Source: Haemonchus contortus (taxonomy: Eukaryota; Nematoda; Chromadorea; Rhabditida; Trichostrongylidae). From it: a stretch of DNA of 64,000 nucleotides. The stretch covers positions 21,006,740 to 21,070,739 of the forward strand of contig LS997565.1 of NCBI GenBank assembly GCA_000469685.2. The letters run 5' to 3'. The number at the start of each line of letters is the position of its first letter. Within the stretch, counting starts at the first letter, position 1. Below, one piece after another: positions 13,241 to 24,529 of the stretch. Made by a program: the position numbers and the translations under genes. The notes below the pieces were generated by a model. That model was not told where the DNA came from and did no database searches. It saw nothing but the letters and a program-made list of their open reading frames with translations.

Positions 13241-14142
13241 CATACACATAGACCTTTCTGCCAGCTGTTATTCTTTGCTAGGCTTTTGCCCTGAATTCTC
13301 TCTAACTAACGACTCATTGCTCGGCTGGAACTTTCATATTTATGAAGGCGCTGATGAATTTTTTTCGTTCTTCCGGGTGTCGTTGCATATTCGGAGCTGC
13401 TTGTTCGATGTAGGAGATGTCTGACCACTTTCCCCTGAAATGCATACGATTCTATCTTTCCCGCTGAATTCGGCAAGGACTTCTTGCAGAATGTCCAGTA
13501 GGCCATCTTCTTCAGTCCTGAATCGCCTGTTGGTTGTCGTATTTTACTTGTGACCTTTCGGCCACCCAATTTGCCCTAAAATTCATCGAACACCATTCTC
13601 CGTACTAGATTTTTCCCTGACATTTTGTTCTAAAAAGATATCAATTTACCCCTGCCCTAGGAAATTCTTGTGTTGAGGGTTCGGGAAACGCTCTAGAGGT
13701 CTTCCTAGAATTTTCTCGACAGCGTGTCATTTCAGGTTTCTCAACGCACTGTTCCTGTGGGGTTTTTATTGGGAATGACATTATGAAACCTAAAATATCA
13801 TCTTCTATAAAGGTTAATGTCATGGTGGATGAATCAGGAATGGGCGTGGCCTGTAAGGGTTCCCAGGGTGTAAAGTCATCACTTCTAACTAAACTGCGAA
13901 ACAGTTCATGTTCGATTTAACGTTCTAGACTGATTTCATTTTTCGTGCTTACAGTATGTTTACAGTACGCCGTAAACTCAATTATTTCTAAAAAGAGCTG
14001 GAAACAGTTCTTGGAAAATGGCCATAAGCATTCTCTCAGAGACGGTTACTGAATTTTCCCGAAGAATGAAGTTATTAGTTGAGCTCTCATAACTAATTGA
14101 ATGAAGGAGTTCCAGGGTTACCGCTTAGACCTATTTCATATA

Positions 14143-14650
14143 CAGTAGCGCTCAAAAGTATTCGGCGAAATGCTTTTTCACTTATAGTTTTCAGTCGTAA
14201 CTCCTTTCCTACTGGATCTAATCAAGCGAAATTTCAATATGTGTAGCATTGGTATAGTGCGAATATTTACCACTATTAACCTGCATTTTGAAGATGTTCC
14301 AGATATCCAAAAGGGCTTGAACAAAAAATCAACTGGAATTACGAATGGTGGTCCTTCTAGGAGTCCTTTCCTTTTTGCCATGTCTTAGGTGTACGAGCAC
14401 TAATGTCGAACCCAGAAGATAAGAAAAACGTACATAAGGTCCGAATAAGTGCAGACGTCACAAACTTGCTTCCAGCACAGTCTACAAACGCCTCTCCATC
14501 AGTATGTGGATATGGCCGCTTTACAGTCAAGTAGTGTTGGACAGTGTAAAATATGATTAAGCTGAAAATATCAAAATTTCATGTGATTTGCTCCACTGGG
14601 AAAAAAGTTACGGCAAGTTAAAGTTCGCCGAATACTTTTGAGCGCTACTG
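14143..14650. mobile_element. Tc1/mariner-like MITE, copy 1
   Basis: 508 bp bounded by CAGTAGCGCTCAAAAGTA and TACTTTTGAGCGCTACTG, with TA on each side. Internal sequence is about 75-80% similar by eye to 41200-41725. No intact transposase; short minus-strand ORF 14178-14381 is unassigned. Confidence 0.8.
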
Positions 14651-14828
14651 TACATCTGTTTCTCTTCCCATGTCCTCTCATACCTCCTGACCAAACTCTC
14701 AGGCTGAGTTTCATCTCAACCTTCATCAAATAAATTCCCCTGTTTTCGGCCATCCCCATCAGCAGCGATGTTGCCATTATATAAGTCTATCGTAACCTTG
14801 TGAAAGGCATTTTTAATCGACCGTAAAA

Positions 14829-15260
14829 AGTACAGTTCACGATAATTCTGAGGTATCTGGATTAAGTGAAATAATGAACTAATGGTGCAGAGTAGTGCCA
14901 AAATGGCGAAGAAATTGGGAAAATCGGATTATGATGAGAAATATAAGGCTTCACAAAAATTTGAAAGGAAGGAGGATGTACGAGATTTTGCGTCTGTAAC
15001 CGTTTGGGTGTCTCTCATATAAGCGCACTATCCCTCGGCGTCCTAACGCCTCACTGTAAGTAGTGCAGCCTCAGCAAGGCTGTCATGATTCGGCCGTTCT
15101 TAGGTGTGTTCGTCGGTCAACACGGTTCCGGAGCTCGAATAACGTCCTGTCGAGGTCGTTTTTCGACCCGACAATGTTAAGCGCCCTATCCTTGGGGCCA
15201 CACATTCGTCCCAGGAGGGACTTTGAAATCATCTTGATCGTGACCTTGAAATTGATGAAG
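14829..15260. repeat. AGGCAC-family element, one end kept
   Basis: Left end GTACAGTTCACGATAATTC. Body shares AAAATGGCGAAGAAATTGGG with other copies. The right terminus is not recognisable. It sits 180 bp right of the mariner-like MITE. Confidence 0.55.
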
Positions 15261-17554
15261 TATTAGCGAAGGAGCATAGCCACTGTTCCTGAAATTGATT
15301 CATCAAAGCCTAATTAATTGTTGGATTGTTTCCCACTCCCCTTCATTAAGTCACATCTGTTGTTTTCTGTTTCCATCGTTCCTGTTTATGTAGTTTGTCG
15401 TGTTTTTCATTTGTTTTCGCCCTTTTTCAGTTGTTTTTCATTTGCTGGCTCAACAAGCTAACATGCATGTATTCTCTGGGATTTACATGATTTGTCTTTT
15501 TTGACTTAGTCCCTGGTTCTCCATCAAGCTTAGGCGACCAATGAGCACTGGTTAGTTACTTCCTCGTAGCCAAAATTGACGGAAAATTGATTTCAGCCTT
15601 CTTGTTGTTTTGATATTTTTTATTTACATATTTTTTCGTAGTTTTGGCTCATCCCGAAGCTTTTCGTCTGGAGAATAGCCCATTTGATGCATGGGAATCA
15701 TGAGATATTCCAGGCAAAATACAAACTTAAAGTTTTTGATTTACAAGATATTGAACCTTTTCCCTGAACCCTGCCCTTTTGAACCTGTGTTTGAGCAAAA
15801 CCCGTTTCAGCATAGGAGTCGTGATAACTACCCCTGCCTTGGTTAGAAGCATTTTTAGAAGTTTATTTTTAGTATATTTTCGATTTGGAAGCAGAGCATG
15901 TACGTGACACTTCTCAGGGGTTCCCCGTTTATGCCGTTCCCTAAGTCAGATTGCCGGAATTTGATGAAAGCCAAATGTAGGTTCTACGTTGTTACGACCT
16001 GCATCGTGCTACTTATGGGTTAGTGATAAGGCTGTGATGACGATCCACTCACTGATAAATCATAAACTCGGGAGGGAAGAGTACGGGGGAGACTTTTCGC
16101 CATTAAAAAATTCAATAATTTCATGTATCTTTATTGAGTTGCAGGGCGATAGTGTTAGGAATAGTTCATCGGTGAAGGAAATGAGAAAATTCGCAGAAGT
16201 TCAGAAGTACAAGGCCTTTTATGACTTACGTGGTTCATACCGAGGCGTGGGTGAGGTCAAGACCACGGTAAGGGTGCTCGGACGAGATTTCAGTTACTCT
16301 AGAGCAAAGTGTACTAACTAGCTAACTTGTATCAACTGATTCTGTTCCCAACAAATGTGCTTCATTTTGAGTGGTGGTACAAAGTGCTGCCACTATTGGG
16401 CCGTTTACATATCCTTTTTGGGACCGTACATATATAAGCATTTGGTGTCGGGACCAGTTTTTATCCCCTAGCGCTCCCTCCTCTCCTATGTAGGCCGCTT
16501 TTCAACGAAGCTCCAACTGGCCTTCTCCGGGGGCATTGTTTTCTCATTGACAGGGAACACCTGCCAATAAGAAACATACGGAACTTTTCTGATTGCTAAG
16601 TGAGCTTTAAGAAATATCATAGACGTTTTGTTGGCTCACTTGGGAAAAGCATCGCGCCAGGAACCGGCAGAGGATGAAGATTTCATGTCGACGATGGGAA
16701 GAATTCATCCTTCGAACCACATTGTATTCAAGCTGCCCGATCTCCAACCGAAGCTAAGCGCTTACAGAGCAGAAGTTGACTTTACTGTACGTCGGTCGAC
16801 AATGTTGGAGGAGCAGTTCTTTAGCGGACGAAAATCATATTTGGCCTTCTGGGTTATGTCTGAACGACAGCATTTCCCCCTCTGTTCAGCTGTTTTTTCT
16901 GGGATTACACTCGGCTGCATCGCATGTTTGAATGGGATCCTCACTCTGAAGACATACCGTATACATCAATTGATAACGAACGGTTCCTATGAATGTTGCA
17001 ATGTTTTGCCGGAAATCTTTTGTTTGCCAAGAATGGGTTGGAGTAGTTTTTTTGTGTCGATGGCAATTGCGTTTCATCTCGACGGAATTCCTTTCTTACA
17101 AGATGGATGGTGTCTCGCTGAAAGAGATGAAAACATGTTCAATAACGAATTCATTGCCACCGCGTTCACTTTAATATTTCAATGAACCTGTTCAATGACG
17201 ACGTGGACCTACAGGATGCGCCATAAATACGACCATTTGATAAAAAGCTAATAACTTCCATCCAGTTCATCAACAAAAATTGAATCTTTTATATTGATCC
17301 AGTGACCAGTGTCAAACTGTAAAGCAGAAAAGTTCGGTTATTTTGTTTCCTTTATGGCCTCCAGAGGGCGAACAACAACCTCCACACCCTCTGGGAAGGG
17401 TTGATGACTGACCGTACGGCTGCTTGTTCGATTCCTCTCCATAGTTTTTTTTTGTATTTAGTCACAAATACCAGAAGGTTAGTGGTAGAGCGTCATCTAC
17501 AAAATTAGGCCCGGATCGATGATGGATCTTTTCGTGCTTTTTAAGCATGCAAAC

Positions 17555-18047
17555 ACTATTGGTGCGATGATTTTGAAGTACCCATTTCAAGTCAAAAAGT
17601 GAGAGTATTGGTTTGGAATAGTGTATCGTTAGTGGGGGAAGCGGAAGCGAAGATTTCTCGAAAAATAAGGCTCCACAAAAGTATTAAAATAGAGGTAAAA
17701 CAAAGGTTGCACGAGATTACCACGACGGAAATGAAATGAGAGGGATGTTCGGACGAGATTTCAGTTGCAATTGTGCAAAGAACTGACTAGTCGAGCCAGA
17801 TTTGTCCGGAATTGCCTTTCACTGTCGTTAGGGGACGTGAAAGTTGTTTGAACTTCCTTCATAGGGGTCCCCTTGTGAACGGTGTAGTCCCTACGATGCC
17901 GTAGAAACTCGTCCGCGCATTTTTTTGACGATTTTTGAGCGCAGGTCGTTTTCCAACCTAACAATGTCACATATGGTCCACGTGGAGGCCACAATTTATC
18001 CTAACGAGATACCTCATTAGCCATTTTTATTGTTAATTGTGCCTTTG
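17555..18047. repeat. AGGCAC-family element, right end kept
   Basis: Ends ATTGTTAATTGTGCCT. The interior shares TGCCTTTCACTGTCGTTAGG and GTAGAAACTCGTCCG with the 8352 copy; the left end is degraded. Confidence 0.55.
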
Positions 18048-18902
18048 AGACCCAAGATTATGAATCCTTTACTGCATTTGATCGAAATTACCGTAAGTTC
18101 GGAGAAATAAAAAGCATGGGAAGTTTTCAAAAGAAAAAATAGAACGGGCTAAAGAAATGCACGAAATAGTGGCATTATCATGGTCTACCCGTAATTTCAG
18201 TCGAAATTAGTTGCTCAGCCCATGAATATCTCTGATTTCGCCACTACTCACCCCCACCGAAATGAATTTTGGCTTTATCGTTCTCCATCCTTCATTATCC
18301 TTCATTATTTCATCTAATGATTGCCAGGAAATCTATCCCAAGACAGCTGTGCTGTCAAGGGTGAACGTATCGTGTTACCCTTTCTGTTTTCCGCTTAACG
18401 TCACGGCGGTTCCCTCGTGCGTCACCTTCGGCGGACAACCACTACGCCGGCCATCATCGACGGTCCCGGCATTGCAAATATAGTGCTTACGCCAAAAGCC
18501 ACTTTAATCCTGTTTTGGCAACCTCCTTTCGAGACGCCCTCGACGCCCTCTTCCTCTCGTCATAACGAGATGCGTGCGAACACTTCCAGACTTTGCAGAA
18601 TCGCTTGATTTTCGAACTTTCACAAGCCTTCGTCAACTAATACGTTCAACCCAAGTTCTTAGACATTCCTTTTCCATTATCGAACTATGCGAACCCGGCA
18701 TTCGGTCGTTTTGATAGATCTGCGATCTCTCATTCTCTCCCTGCGGAATAAGTCTAGTAAGGGATTGAGGCTATGTCTCTAGCGATAGGAGCTTGTGATG
18801 TCAATACCAACGAGATCTTTTTGGTTTTGAGTTGAACAATATATTAATTTCAGTAGTGTGGTTTCGACGTGATGGTCTTCTCCAAAAGCAAGACCCACTT
18901 GA

Positions 18903-18966
18903 ATCCGGAACATCCGCTTCCAACCATGGACTGATGGTCGTGCTTGAAAGCGGATGTTCCGGGTTC
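18903..18966. repeat. Small inverted repeat
   Basis: CCGGAACATCCGCTT pairs with AAGCGGATGTTCCGG across ~30 bp, just left of SINE copy 4. Confidence 0.75.
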
Positions 18967-19046
18967 CGGTGGAGCCTTCCTCGTGCATAACAGAGCTTCA
19001 TGGCCTTGGGTCGTACGGGAAAGTAAAATTTCAAGGGGCAAATTCT

Positions 19047-19286
19047 TTGTGAGGGATGCGCCCCGCATTCGACTTCCATTCGGAACCGCAGTGGTGGTTC
19101 GAATGCGTGTATCGCCTATGCAATGAATTGCGATGGCCAGCCGATGTTCTAGACCGTGCTTTAGACGAGTTTGATAACAATTAACCGACCTCAGGAGGGG
19201 TGTTGGATCGGGCGGATATCGATCCGGTATTCGATCCTCGATCCATTCGTGTGTTATAATGCACCTTTTGCCAATGCACCACTGAT
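19047..19286 (-). repeat. tRNA-derived SINE, copy 4
   Basis: Reverse copy: GATGCGCCCCGCATTCGACT near its 3' end (low coordinates), and the decayed head AATGCACCTTTTGCCAATGC at the high end. Confidence 0.7.
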
Positions 19287-21230
19287 GTAGCCATACTATT
19301 CTAAAATACGGGAGTAGGCCATCGCACCTCCAAACGCCAATAACGACCTTCAGCAACCTTTCCAAAACAACAAACCATTTCTCCATTCGATTCTGAAGCA
19401 AATAGGGGTTGATTACTGATTTTAATGAAAAGTGCACTCACAATTAGTCTACAATCAGGATGAGTCTCGCAAGTCCTACATTCTATATCCATAGGTTGTT
19501 CCTCTGCTCATTCTGATCCTACTTTTTCGATTATTTGGTCCTATGTCTACGAGTACCCGCTCTCAGCTTTATTTACCCTGAAAATTCGCCCAGTCGAGCC
19601 CTAATAACCACATTCATTGATCCATCGCTCAACTAAATCAATTGTAACCGAAGTAGAATCTATCATCGTTGTTTTCATATTTGTTTACTTATTTATGCTG
19701 GCGGGAAACTATCCAAAACTATAGGCCGATGTAAAGAGAACGAAAAGTAATTCAAATAATCAATACAGTATGCTATAATTGATTTAATTTAACAAAATGA
19801 AAAATTGACAATAGCAAAATGGTGAAGTCAACAAAATAGCAGTGGTTAGCACCTAGCAAAATATTTGATCACATTGGATACTTTTTCTGTTGGACCTTTC
19901 GGTTCAATGACTGAAACTGCACATTGCCTTTCCTTGACGTTCTCCTTGGTTTACGTGTCATAGCCTCCAGCATATCATTGAAGAGCAGAATTCATGGCGC
20001 ACTCTGTAATTGCTTTAGCGCACGCAAACGCAGTCTAGCCTTTTCTGTTGGTTGACTATCAGTATAGCGTCACGTGTAGATAGGAAAGGAAGGATCCTCC
20101 TCATTTTTCTAGTGAATGATTCTGCTCCTTCCAAGAATTTTCAATTTCGTTGTTTTCATGCCACTATAAATCCTCTTCAGACACATTGCACTTTTTGTTT
20201 TTCTCTCATCTCCTTGCTTATTTGGAAAGCCAATTCTCGAGGCTCCTCTAATGGCTGCTCTTGGGATGCGTTCCTTAATTTCTTCAGATTTATTAACATC
20301 GACCAATTTTTGTCACTGCATTTACTTCACAGCCCCAGAGAAGGGCGTTCAATAGTGGGTGATTGAATTCAACTCGTTCAGTTTCTCAGGGTCCGCTCTG
20401 GGCCAAACTTACCCAACCCTACTGAGTTGATCGCCGGCTAGTTCAGTAAGGGGGTTGGCAAGCCTGACCCAGGTTTGGCTTGTCAGGCTGTTCATGAATA
20501 CCGGAAATACATTCAAATGCGTTTGCTATTCCTAGTGAAAGTGGCATCATTTTGCTTCCGGGGATGGAATCCGAACGATTGCTACTCCTTTGAGAAGGAG
20601 CGATCAACATAACCTTTCTTCGAAGCCTTTAATTTAATTTCAGAGGAAAATCCTTAGATGGAATTTGACCGATTCGTTTAAAAAAGTCTCTTTTGGGAAT
20701 TTTAAATCACTTTCCTATGAAAAGCTTGTGAATGCAACGTAGCGTTTTTTTAAATGAATTGTGACGTAACCAGACGATCTATAGGCTCGTTGTTTCTGCT
20801 TTTCCTCACGTTCCCCACCCCTTTCGCGCCCGTCCCGTATTCGATTTTTCTGTCTCCCTAGCAATGAACGAGCTAGGTTCTTTGGTGTATGTGGGTGTTA
20901 GGGATTATCGCGTCGTCACATGATGATTTATTCATGATTTTATAATTTTTCTTTCTTGAAATATTTTGGAGTGGTTGAACGTTTCTTTGGACCACTGAAG
21001 CATAAATATTCAAGGTTGAGAGCCCAAAATGGCCAAATGGGAGTTGGCACTCATGGTCATGTTTTCATTTTCCGCCCCATCTTATTGACTGCATGGGACT
21101 CTTCTTCCTTAATAGCGGTGCACTCTTACGTTTGGCTAATTTCTTACGCTCTAATGTATGTACCAGTATTAAGAAGGTTTCTCTCCTTCGAGTGATTTTT
21201 CGTTTTTGCATACATATTCCTTCACTAGAG

Positions 21231-21510
21231 CAGAGATGGTGTAGTGGCAAGAGGCGCACTATCACACGCATGGTCACCGTTTCGACTCTCGATATCCGCT
21301 TAAGCCAATCAGGGCTTCCATCCCTCCGGGGTCGGCTAATTGGTACCAGACTCGTCCGGGAGGGTAAAAACACTGACTTGCACACCGGCTGACCACCGCG
21401 TCATTGTATAAGCCATTTGGTACGCATTCATTACGATTCTGAATGCAAGCCGAATGCGGGGAGCGCCCCAAGACGGGATTGATCGAGCCCATGGGTTAAT
21501 CCTTTGGACT
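21231..21510 (+). repeat. tRNA-derived SINE, copy 5
   Basis: Head GAGATGGTGTAGTGGCAAGA with A box intact; B box mutated to GTTTCGACTC; body and tail recognisable. Confidence 0.8.
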
Positions 21511-22641
21511 ATTTCCTCAGGGGGTGATATTGTGAATTTTTTATGGGGTGCATTTCGATGCCCATTACTTTTGTTGGTATTTTCTGCATAAGTACTGTAT
21601 ATTTTTCCCTTTTCTTTGAGATGTTCAATAGTTCGTTGGGATATACCCCTTTCCTTTCAATTTCATGGAAATCATCTCTCCATTCCTTCCATTTCTTCTG
21701 TTCCCTTTGCTCACTTGTGGCTACCCATTTGTTGTCACTTCATCCCCTATAGTAAAGGCCGGGGAGGTTCCGCCTTTGTCGTTTTTGTTTTTGATACAGG
21801 GTTCACCCCGCTTCCAATCAGGAAATTCAGTATAGGTGAATGTATCTCCACAACTTACCTTCCTGATTAGGCTCGAGTAGATGGCTGTTTACGAAGATCG
21901 CAGGATCCTTTGGCAGCTTTTATTGTGGCAAACAATGTATCTTCGATAGCTCTGTTCGTCGTTTGGAAACTGAAGAGTTCGGAATAGGCAAGCTGAGAAG
22001 GGGAAATAACGGTTGGTCGAATAGTCGAATGGTCGAACACCCCCCCCCCCCCCCAACCCCCTTGCACCTCCAAAAGTTCGTCTACTCACAACTACTTTGT
22101 TCTTTGTACTTTCTTCAAATAAGATTTTAAGCAATGCATCCACGTTACTCACTCAGCCAGCTGACGATGAACTGAAATTTCACTTCCAGTCAGTTGATTT
22201 TGGCTCATTATGTCTCGTGCCAAATCGAATTACTTCTTTCCTCCAAAGTCTGGAGGCTATATTTGGAACAACAACGGCTAGTACAACTACTAAACTCTTC
22301 GGTCTATTGTATTTGGAGTTGTTTTGACAAAAATCCCGTCAATTTCCGAGATTTCCTTCGCGCTGCTTTAGCGCTTTGATGAGTTGACTTGTCTCGAATA
22401 TCAGCTGTTCGGTGGCTCATTGTAGTAATGTTGGTCGATTTGCTCAGTTCATATCCAACCTTTAATTTACTTCTGTTGCTCACCCTTCATACTTAATAGC
22501 TGTTTGAGGAAAATGGCGTTGACTTATCTTCTCTGGACATCCTTTATGTAGTAGAATTGTAGTGGCAGTACAGTGGTTTCTATATACTCCGGTAATTACG
22601 GAGTGAAAATACATAAATGGAATAATTAGTGTGGTTGTCAC

Positions 22642-22898
22642 GGGTGTGGTGCATTAGGAACGGAATTGTCGCGCCGCGGCGGGAGTGACGTCGCGCGCGA
22701 ACGAATGTAGCAGAGTGCAGCAGCAAGTAAAGAGTACAGGAACAAAAGAACTAACATTAGAATCATGCCAATAGTAGCAATCGTATAACGATTGAGTTGT
22801 ATGAAAAACGCTAGAACTGTTATAATGAGGCAAGTGGTTCGCGACAGCCGCGTGCGGCGGATCGATTACATGGGACCGTTCCTAATGCCCGTCTCCCC
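22642..22898 (+). mobile_element. MITE with 9-bp TSD (family M9), copy 2
   Basis: 257 bp with GGGTGTGGTGCATTAGGAAC start and CCTAATGCCCGTCTCCCC end. Perfect TSD GGTTGTCAC (22633-22641, 22899-22907). Confidence 0.88.
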
Positions 22899-23510
22899 GG
22901 TTGTCACCGATGTGAATGCACAGAAAGATAGCAAATAAGTCTTTATCTGATATGGCACAAAACCTACATATCGCCCTCTCGTTGTTAGAGGTCGAAGGGG
23001 AGACCCTCTTATCTCGGGGCCGCTTGATCCCGCACCATTTAGGGGCGTGGGTTTAGCTAGGGAGTCGTCTCAGACAGTGAGACGACGAGATACCAAAGGA
23101 GATCGTCGCTGTAGACGAGATAATAGTATTTGGGAGCTAGCTTCACGCGTGAATGTCTCCTTGGGAGATTTCGTGTTGAAGGGCTCCTCAGAGAATCTTA
23201 TTTGGCAATTATTGTGGTATTTCCACATTTACTAATGTATACTGGTGGATTGATGACAATTGTTTAAGTAGTAGCGTAGAAACCAACTTTTCCACCCTCA
23301 TCAGTCAGGTTTCAGTGTTCACAGATTTCGTAAGCCGGAGACTCAGGCCTTATGTCACGAGTCGAATGTGTCCCTTCGACACAACACAGTTCTTAATTCA
23401 CCTTCCCCCTCTCCCTCCCCTCCCCCTCTCCACCCTGAGTGATACTGAGCGAAGACTTATGGCTTGTATGGCTTGACCATAATCGAGTCCTAAAGACTCT
23501 TATCACAGCG

Positions 23511-23625
23511 TGTGGAGGTGGTCTAGTGGCAAGTGGCGTTCTATAGCACATCTGGATGTAAGTCTAATGCACGGCGCATCCTACGAACGGGATTGACCAA
23601 GTCAGAGACTTTTCTTCTATCTTTT
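23511..23625 (+). repeat. tRNA-derived SINE, copy 6 (internal deletion)
   Basis: The A-box head GGAGGTGGTCTAGTGGCAAG is joined directly to the 3' part (GGCGCATCCTACGAACGGGA); about 190 bp including the B box is missing. Confidence 0.7.
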
Positions 23626-23661
23626 TTTATTTAACAGTGACTGAGTGGTCAACAAAAGTTG

Positions 23662-24529
23662 CTAATTACTACGATTTGCGTTCCTTGTGTTCATAATATG
23701 AAATTTATGTTTTCTAACAGTACTTCTCAGTAAATTGACATTGGCATCTGTCCTCTTAGCTGTTGAAATATTTACTGGCTCATGGATAGACTGTTGGTAG
23801 AATGTTAGCCCTCGGGAATCATCAAAAAAACGAGGAGGGACCATGAGTCCACCCTGCTGTTTCAAATTCCTTCTTGGAACAAGTATTTGCTCAAAAGGTA
23901 TGTCTTGAAGACCACCACAAACCCCTACCCTCCGAAAATGTCCAGAATGTCCTCCATTTTGGGACGGATGCAACATAAATAGTTCAGAGGCGGGACAAGC
24001 AGCTGAGCTTGTTCCGGTTCCGGTCGATAAAAATCGGCGCCGTTGAAGTCATACTTGTTTTCATGATGAAACAATCACGTGGGGGTACCCGCAAGCAACA
24101 ATGCCAAGGGTGCACAAGCCCTTTTGGCCCATTGATCACGACTATTCGGCTGTGGGCATAGTGCTGCTGTAGTCTGGGAGAAATCCCTTTGAGTTGCCTT
24201 CCTCTCAGAAGACGAATAGCCTTGACTAGAGTTCTACTTAGTGGAGTGGAAATGACATACTTCAAGGAGTGGCTTTTGAGAAGTTGTGCCGGGAAGGGAT
24301 TCCTTGAGAACCAGATCCCCCACTGCGATTCTCTACAGCTCCTCATCTTCCGATGAGGTGTAGGGCCAGCCTGTTTTGCTGGCACCCTTCGAGGTGGAAA
24401 AGGGAGGCGACAAATTCGTTCTGTGCTTTCATTTGAATATTTGGCCAAAGTAGCCGGTCTCACTTTTGCAGATTCCTTCTTTGCCAGTGTGTTCTCTCCC
24501 ATACCACTCCTCTTTTTTCCCCAGGTCAT
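23662..24529 (-). pseudogene. Unidentified low-stop intronless region, possible decayed retrocopy
   Basis: Two consecutive minus-strand ORFs (24529-23984, 181 codons; 23976-23662, 104 codons) plus a protein-like stretch in a third frame around 24060-23990 (YDFNGADFYRPEPEQAQLL) suggest one ancestral reading frame broken by frame changes. The last part, VPPRFFDDSRGLTFYQQS, looks protein-like. No introns or domain could be recognised, and the parent gene is unknown. The two-codon gap between the ORFs contains a stop. Chance ORFs remain possible. Confidence 0.3.

Larger units (their letters stand above)
9965..14140. other. No identifiable gene; repeats only
   Basis: Holds the shrunken M9 MITE, SINE copy 3 and the GC-rich segment described separately. 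The remaining sequence is AT-rich with short ORFs. Confidence 0.5.
15261..21230. other. No identifiable gene
   Basis: Includes the longest single ORF of the left half (16628-17185, 185 codons, plus), which has no recognisable motif, no splice support and is within chance expectation. Also the 17.6-kb repeat, SINE copy 4 and a small inverted repeat. Confidence 0.45.

Noticed and set aside
16628..17185. 185-codon plus-strand ORF, the longest in the left half
   Set aside because: No motif, no splice signals, no neighbouring exons; an ORF of this size is expected about once by chance in 128 kb of both-strand sequence.
20535..20605. Minus-strand tRNA-like string with GTTCGGATTCCATCC
   Set aside because: The T-arm-like segment is good, but the anticodon arm, A box and acceptor stem do not fit a cloverleaf.
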